Shown: one piece after another, positions 6,727-7,739 of the stretch | How positions within the stretch are numbered: the stretch's first letter is position 1 | Layout of the letters: the number at the start of each line of letters is the position of its first letter | NCBI GenBank assembly: GCA_900550765.1 | Contig: URTC01000072.1 | Location: 1-7,739, forward strand | Direction of reading: 5' to 3' | DNA length: 7,739 bases | Source: an uncultured Clostridia bacterium | GTDB lineage: Bacteria; Bacillota; Clostridia; Christensenellales; QALW01 | Program-made: the position numbers and the translations under genes | Notes under the pieces: generated by a model | Told to the model about the DNA's origin: nothing | Seen by the model: only the letters and a program-made list of their open reading frames with translations | The model's database searches: none

Positions 6727-7739
6727 ATGAAGAGAAGACAAATCGTTTCGCTTGCGCTGCTTGTGGTTGCTGTTTTTATGTGCTTTGCAGGTTGTAAGCA
6801 GACGCCCGAAGATACGGGCGGCAGCAATGGAAATTCTGTGCAGGAGGAGCTGCCGGAAGATATTGATGCTTCGGCAGTAGACATTCTCACCCAGCGTTGG
6901 GTGGCTGCGGAGTTATCTTTTATTTCGGAAATAGAGTATTCCGCCAGTGAGGAGACTACTTATCAGTTAATAGTAGACGGTGTTTTTACAAATCGGGAAA
7001 GCGGAACGGTCCTTACGATTCCTGCGTTTTATGACGGCGATAATACCTGGAAAATTCGTTTTGCGCCTACGGAGTACGGGATTTGGGACTATAAAATAGT
7101 CTGCAGTGGGGATGCTTCGTTAAATGGAAAAACCGGAACCGTTGGTTCGAATGCTTACCGTGGGAATTTGGAGATCTATAAGCGTGGCTTTGTAACGACT
7201 GGCTACGGGCACAAATACTTTACCTATGCCGACGGGACGCCGTTCTTTTATTTGGGAGATACGCACTGGACGATGTTTACCGAGGAATTGGATGAGGCCG
7301 GAAGCCATGCGGGCGATATAGAGACGGATTCGCATTTTAAATATATTGTGGATAAACGGGTAGAACAGGGCTATACGGTATATCAAAGCGAACCGATTGG
7401 TGCGCCGTTTAAACTGACAGATGGCGTTCAGGCAGAGGATATGAAAGGGTTTCAGCAGGCGGATCGGTATTTTGCTTATATTGCCCAAAAAGGACTTGTT
7501 CACGCCAACGCCCAGTTCTTTTTTACCGCAGAAATGACCGATGCTCTCGCAGCGGATAAAGCGTATCTTCAGGCGATTGCACGCCATTGGGTAGCCCGCT
7601 ATGGAGCCTATCCGGTGATGTGGACGCTGGCGCAGGAATGCGATAATGACTTTTACGCAGAAACGGCGCATAACAAGCACGCTTGGGCAACAGAACATAA
7701 TCCTTGGATTGATGTGGCCGAATATATTCATACCTGTGA
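6727..7739 (+). CDS. Lipoprotein glycoside hydrolase, DUF5060 + DUF4038 (apiosidase-like), 3' partial
   Basis: The frame from ATG 6727 stays open for 337 codons to the window edge; the TGA at the last three bases is out of frame, so the gene continues outside. MKRRQIVSLALLVVAVFMCFAGC is a lipoprotein signal with the lipidated Cys at 23. A short acidic Gly/Ser linker precedes a beta domain (about 50-150, with FYDGDNTWKIRFAPTEYGIW) of the DUF5060 type. The catalytic barrel then begins with YADGTPFFYLGDTHW (167-181), the hallmark of DUF4038/apiosidase-like hydrolases. Asp178 and Glu304 (VMWTLAQECDND) are candidate catalytic residues. Characterised relatives (GH140) cleave apiose from pectin; other members have unknown substrates, so specificity is open. 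The ribosome binding site is weak: AAAGGG at 6709-6714 is 12 bases from the ATG. It lies 33 bases after the anchored protein gene, in the same transcript. Confidence 0.85.
   Translation, partial: MKRRQIVSLALLVVAVFMCFAGCKQTPEDTGGSNGNSVQEELPEDIDASAVDILTQRWVAAELSFISEIEYSASEETTYQLIVDGVFTNRESGTVLTIPAFYDGDNTWKIRFAPTEYGIWDYKIVCSGDASLNGKTGTVGSNAYRGNLEIYKRGFVTTGYGHKYFTYADGTPFFYLGDTHWTMFTEELDEAGSHAGDIETDSHFKYIVDKRVEQGYTVYQSEPIGAPFKLTDGVQAEDMKGFQQADRYFAYIAQKGLVHANAQFFFTAEMTDALAADKAYLQAIARHWVARYGAYPVMWTLAQECDNDFYAETAHNKHAWATEHNPWIDVAEYIHTC

Noticed and set aside
7120..7731. A 203-codon minus-strand frame near the right edge
   Set aside because: It is antisense to the lipoprotein glycosidase, which has a lipobox and DUF4038 motifs; the minus frame has no recognisable features.

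Overview
The window looks like a chromosomal stretch from an anaerobic Firmicute, most likely a gut-type Clostridia relative. This is inferred from strong AGGAG-type ribosome binding sites, short hairpin-plus-T-run terminators, moderate-to-low GC, a GGGtGRT-family gene (familiar from anaerobic Clostridia), an AraC-type regulator next to a family 2 glycoside hydrolase, and Gram-positive style surface proteins. No database search was possible, so the taxonomy is only an impression. There are no tRNA or rRNA genes, CRISPR arrays or recognisable mobile elements.

Layout. (1) Positions 2-805, plus strand: the C-terminal part of a GGGtGRT-family gene, open at the left edge and interrupted by two in-frame stops, so apparently a pseudogene. 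(2) A strong bidirectional hairpin terminator at 816-849 separates it from a minus-strand group. (3) Read right to left, that group is an intact GH2 beta-mannosidase-like gene (4605-2158), a 5'-truncated and frameshifted remnant of an iron-containing alcohol dehydrogenase (2104-1539), and an intact KDPG/KHG aldolase gene, eda (1521-829). (4) A divergent promoter region (4606-4796) carries a 9-bp direct repeat and a small inverted repeat. (5) On the plus strand, an AraC-family regulator (4797-5690) ends in a cUUCGg-loop terminator. (6) A second plus-strand unit begins near 5791. It encodes a signal-peptide protein with a Thr/Pro/Glu stalk and a C-terminal membrane anchor (5830-6693), then a lipoprotein glycosidase of the DUF5060/DUF4038 (apiosidase-like) type, which runs off the right edge (6727-7739).

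How the parts may work together. The AraC regulator has an N-terminal cupin-like sensor domain, is divergent from the GH2 gene, and probably controls it. The GH2 enzyme has no signal peptide and should trim short mannosides or related oligosaccharides in the cytoplasm. The membrane-anchored protein and the lipoprotein glycosidase would act outside the cell on a polysaccharide. Eda would feed a keto-deoxy sugar acid phosphate into pyruvate and glyceraldehyde 3-phosphate. Together this suggests a small carbohydrate-use locus, but the substrate is not visible in the sequence.

The most unusual feature is the decay on both sides of eda. The dehydrogenase remnant contains a 30-bp perfect palindrome lying exactly where its reading frame breaks. 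This fits a palindrome-templated (quasipalindrome) deletion. No clearly new multi-gene system is evident. The least characterised protein is the anchored 287-residue one at 5830-6693.
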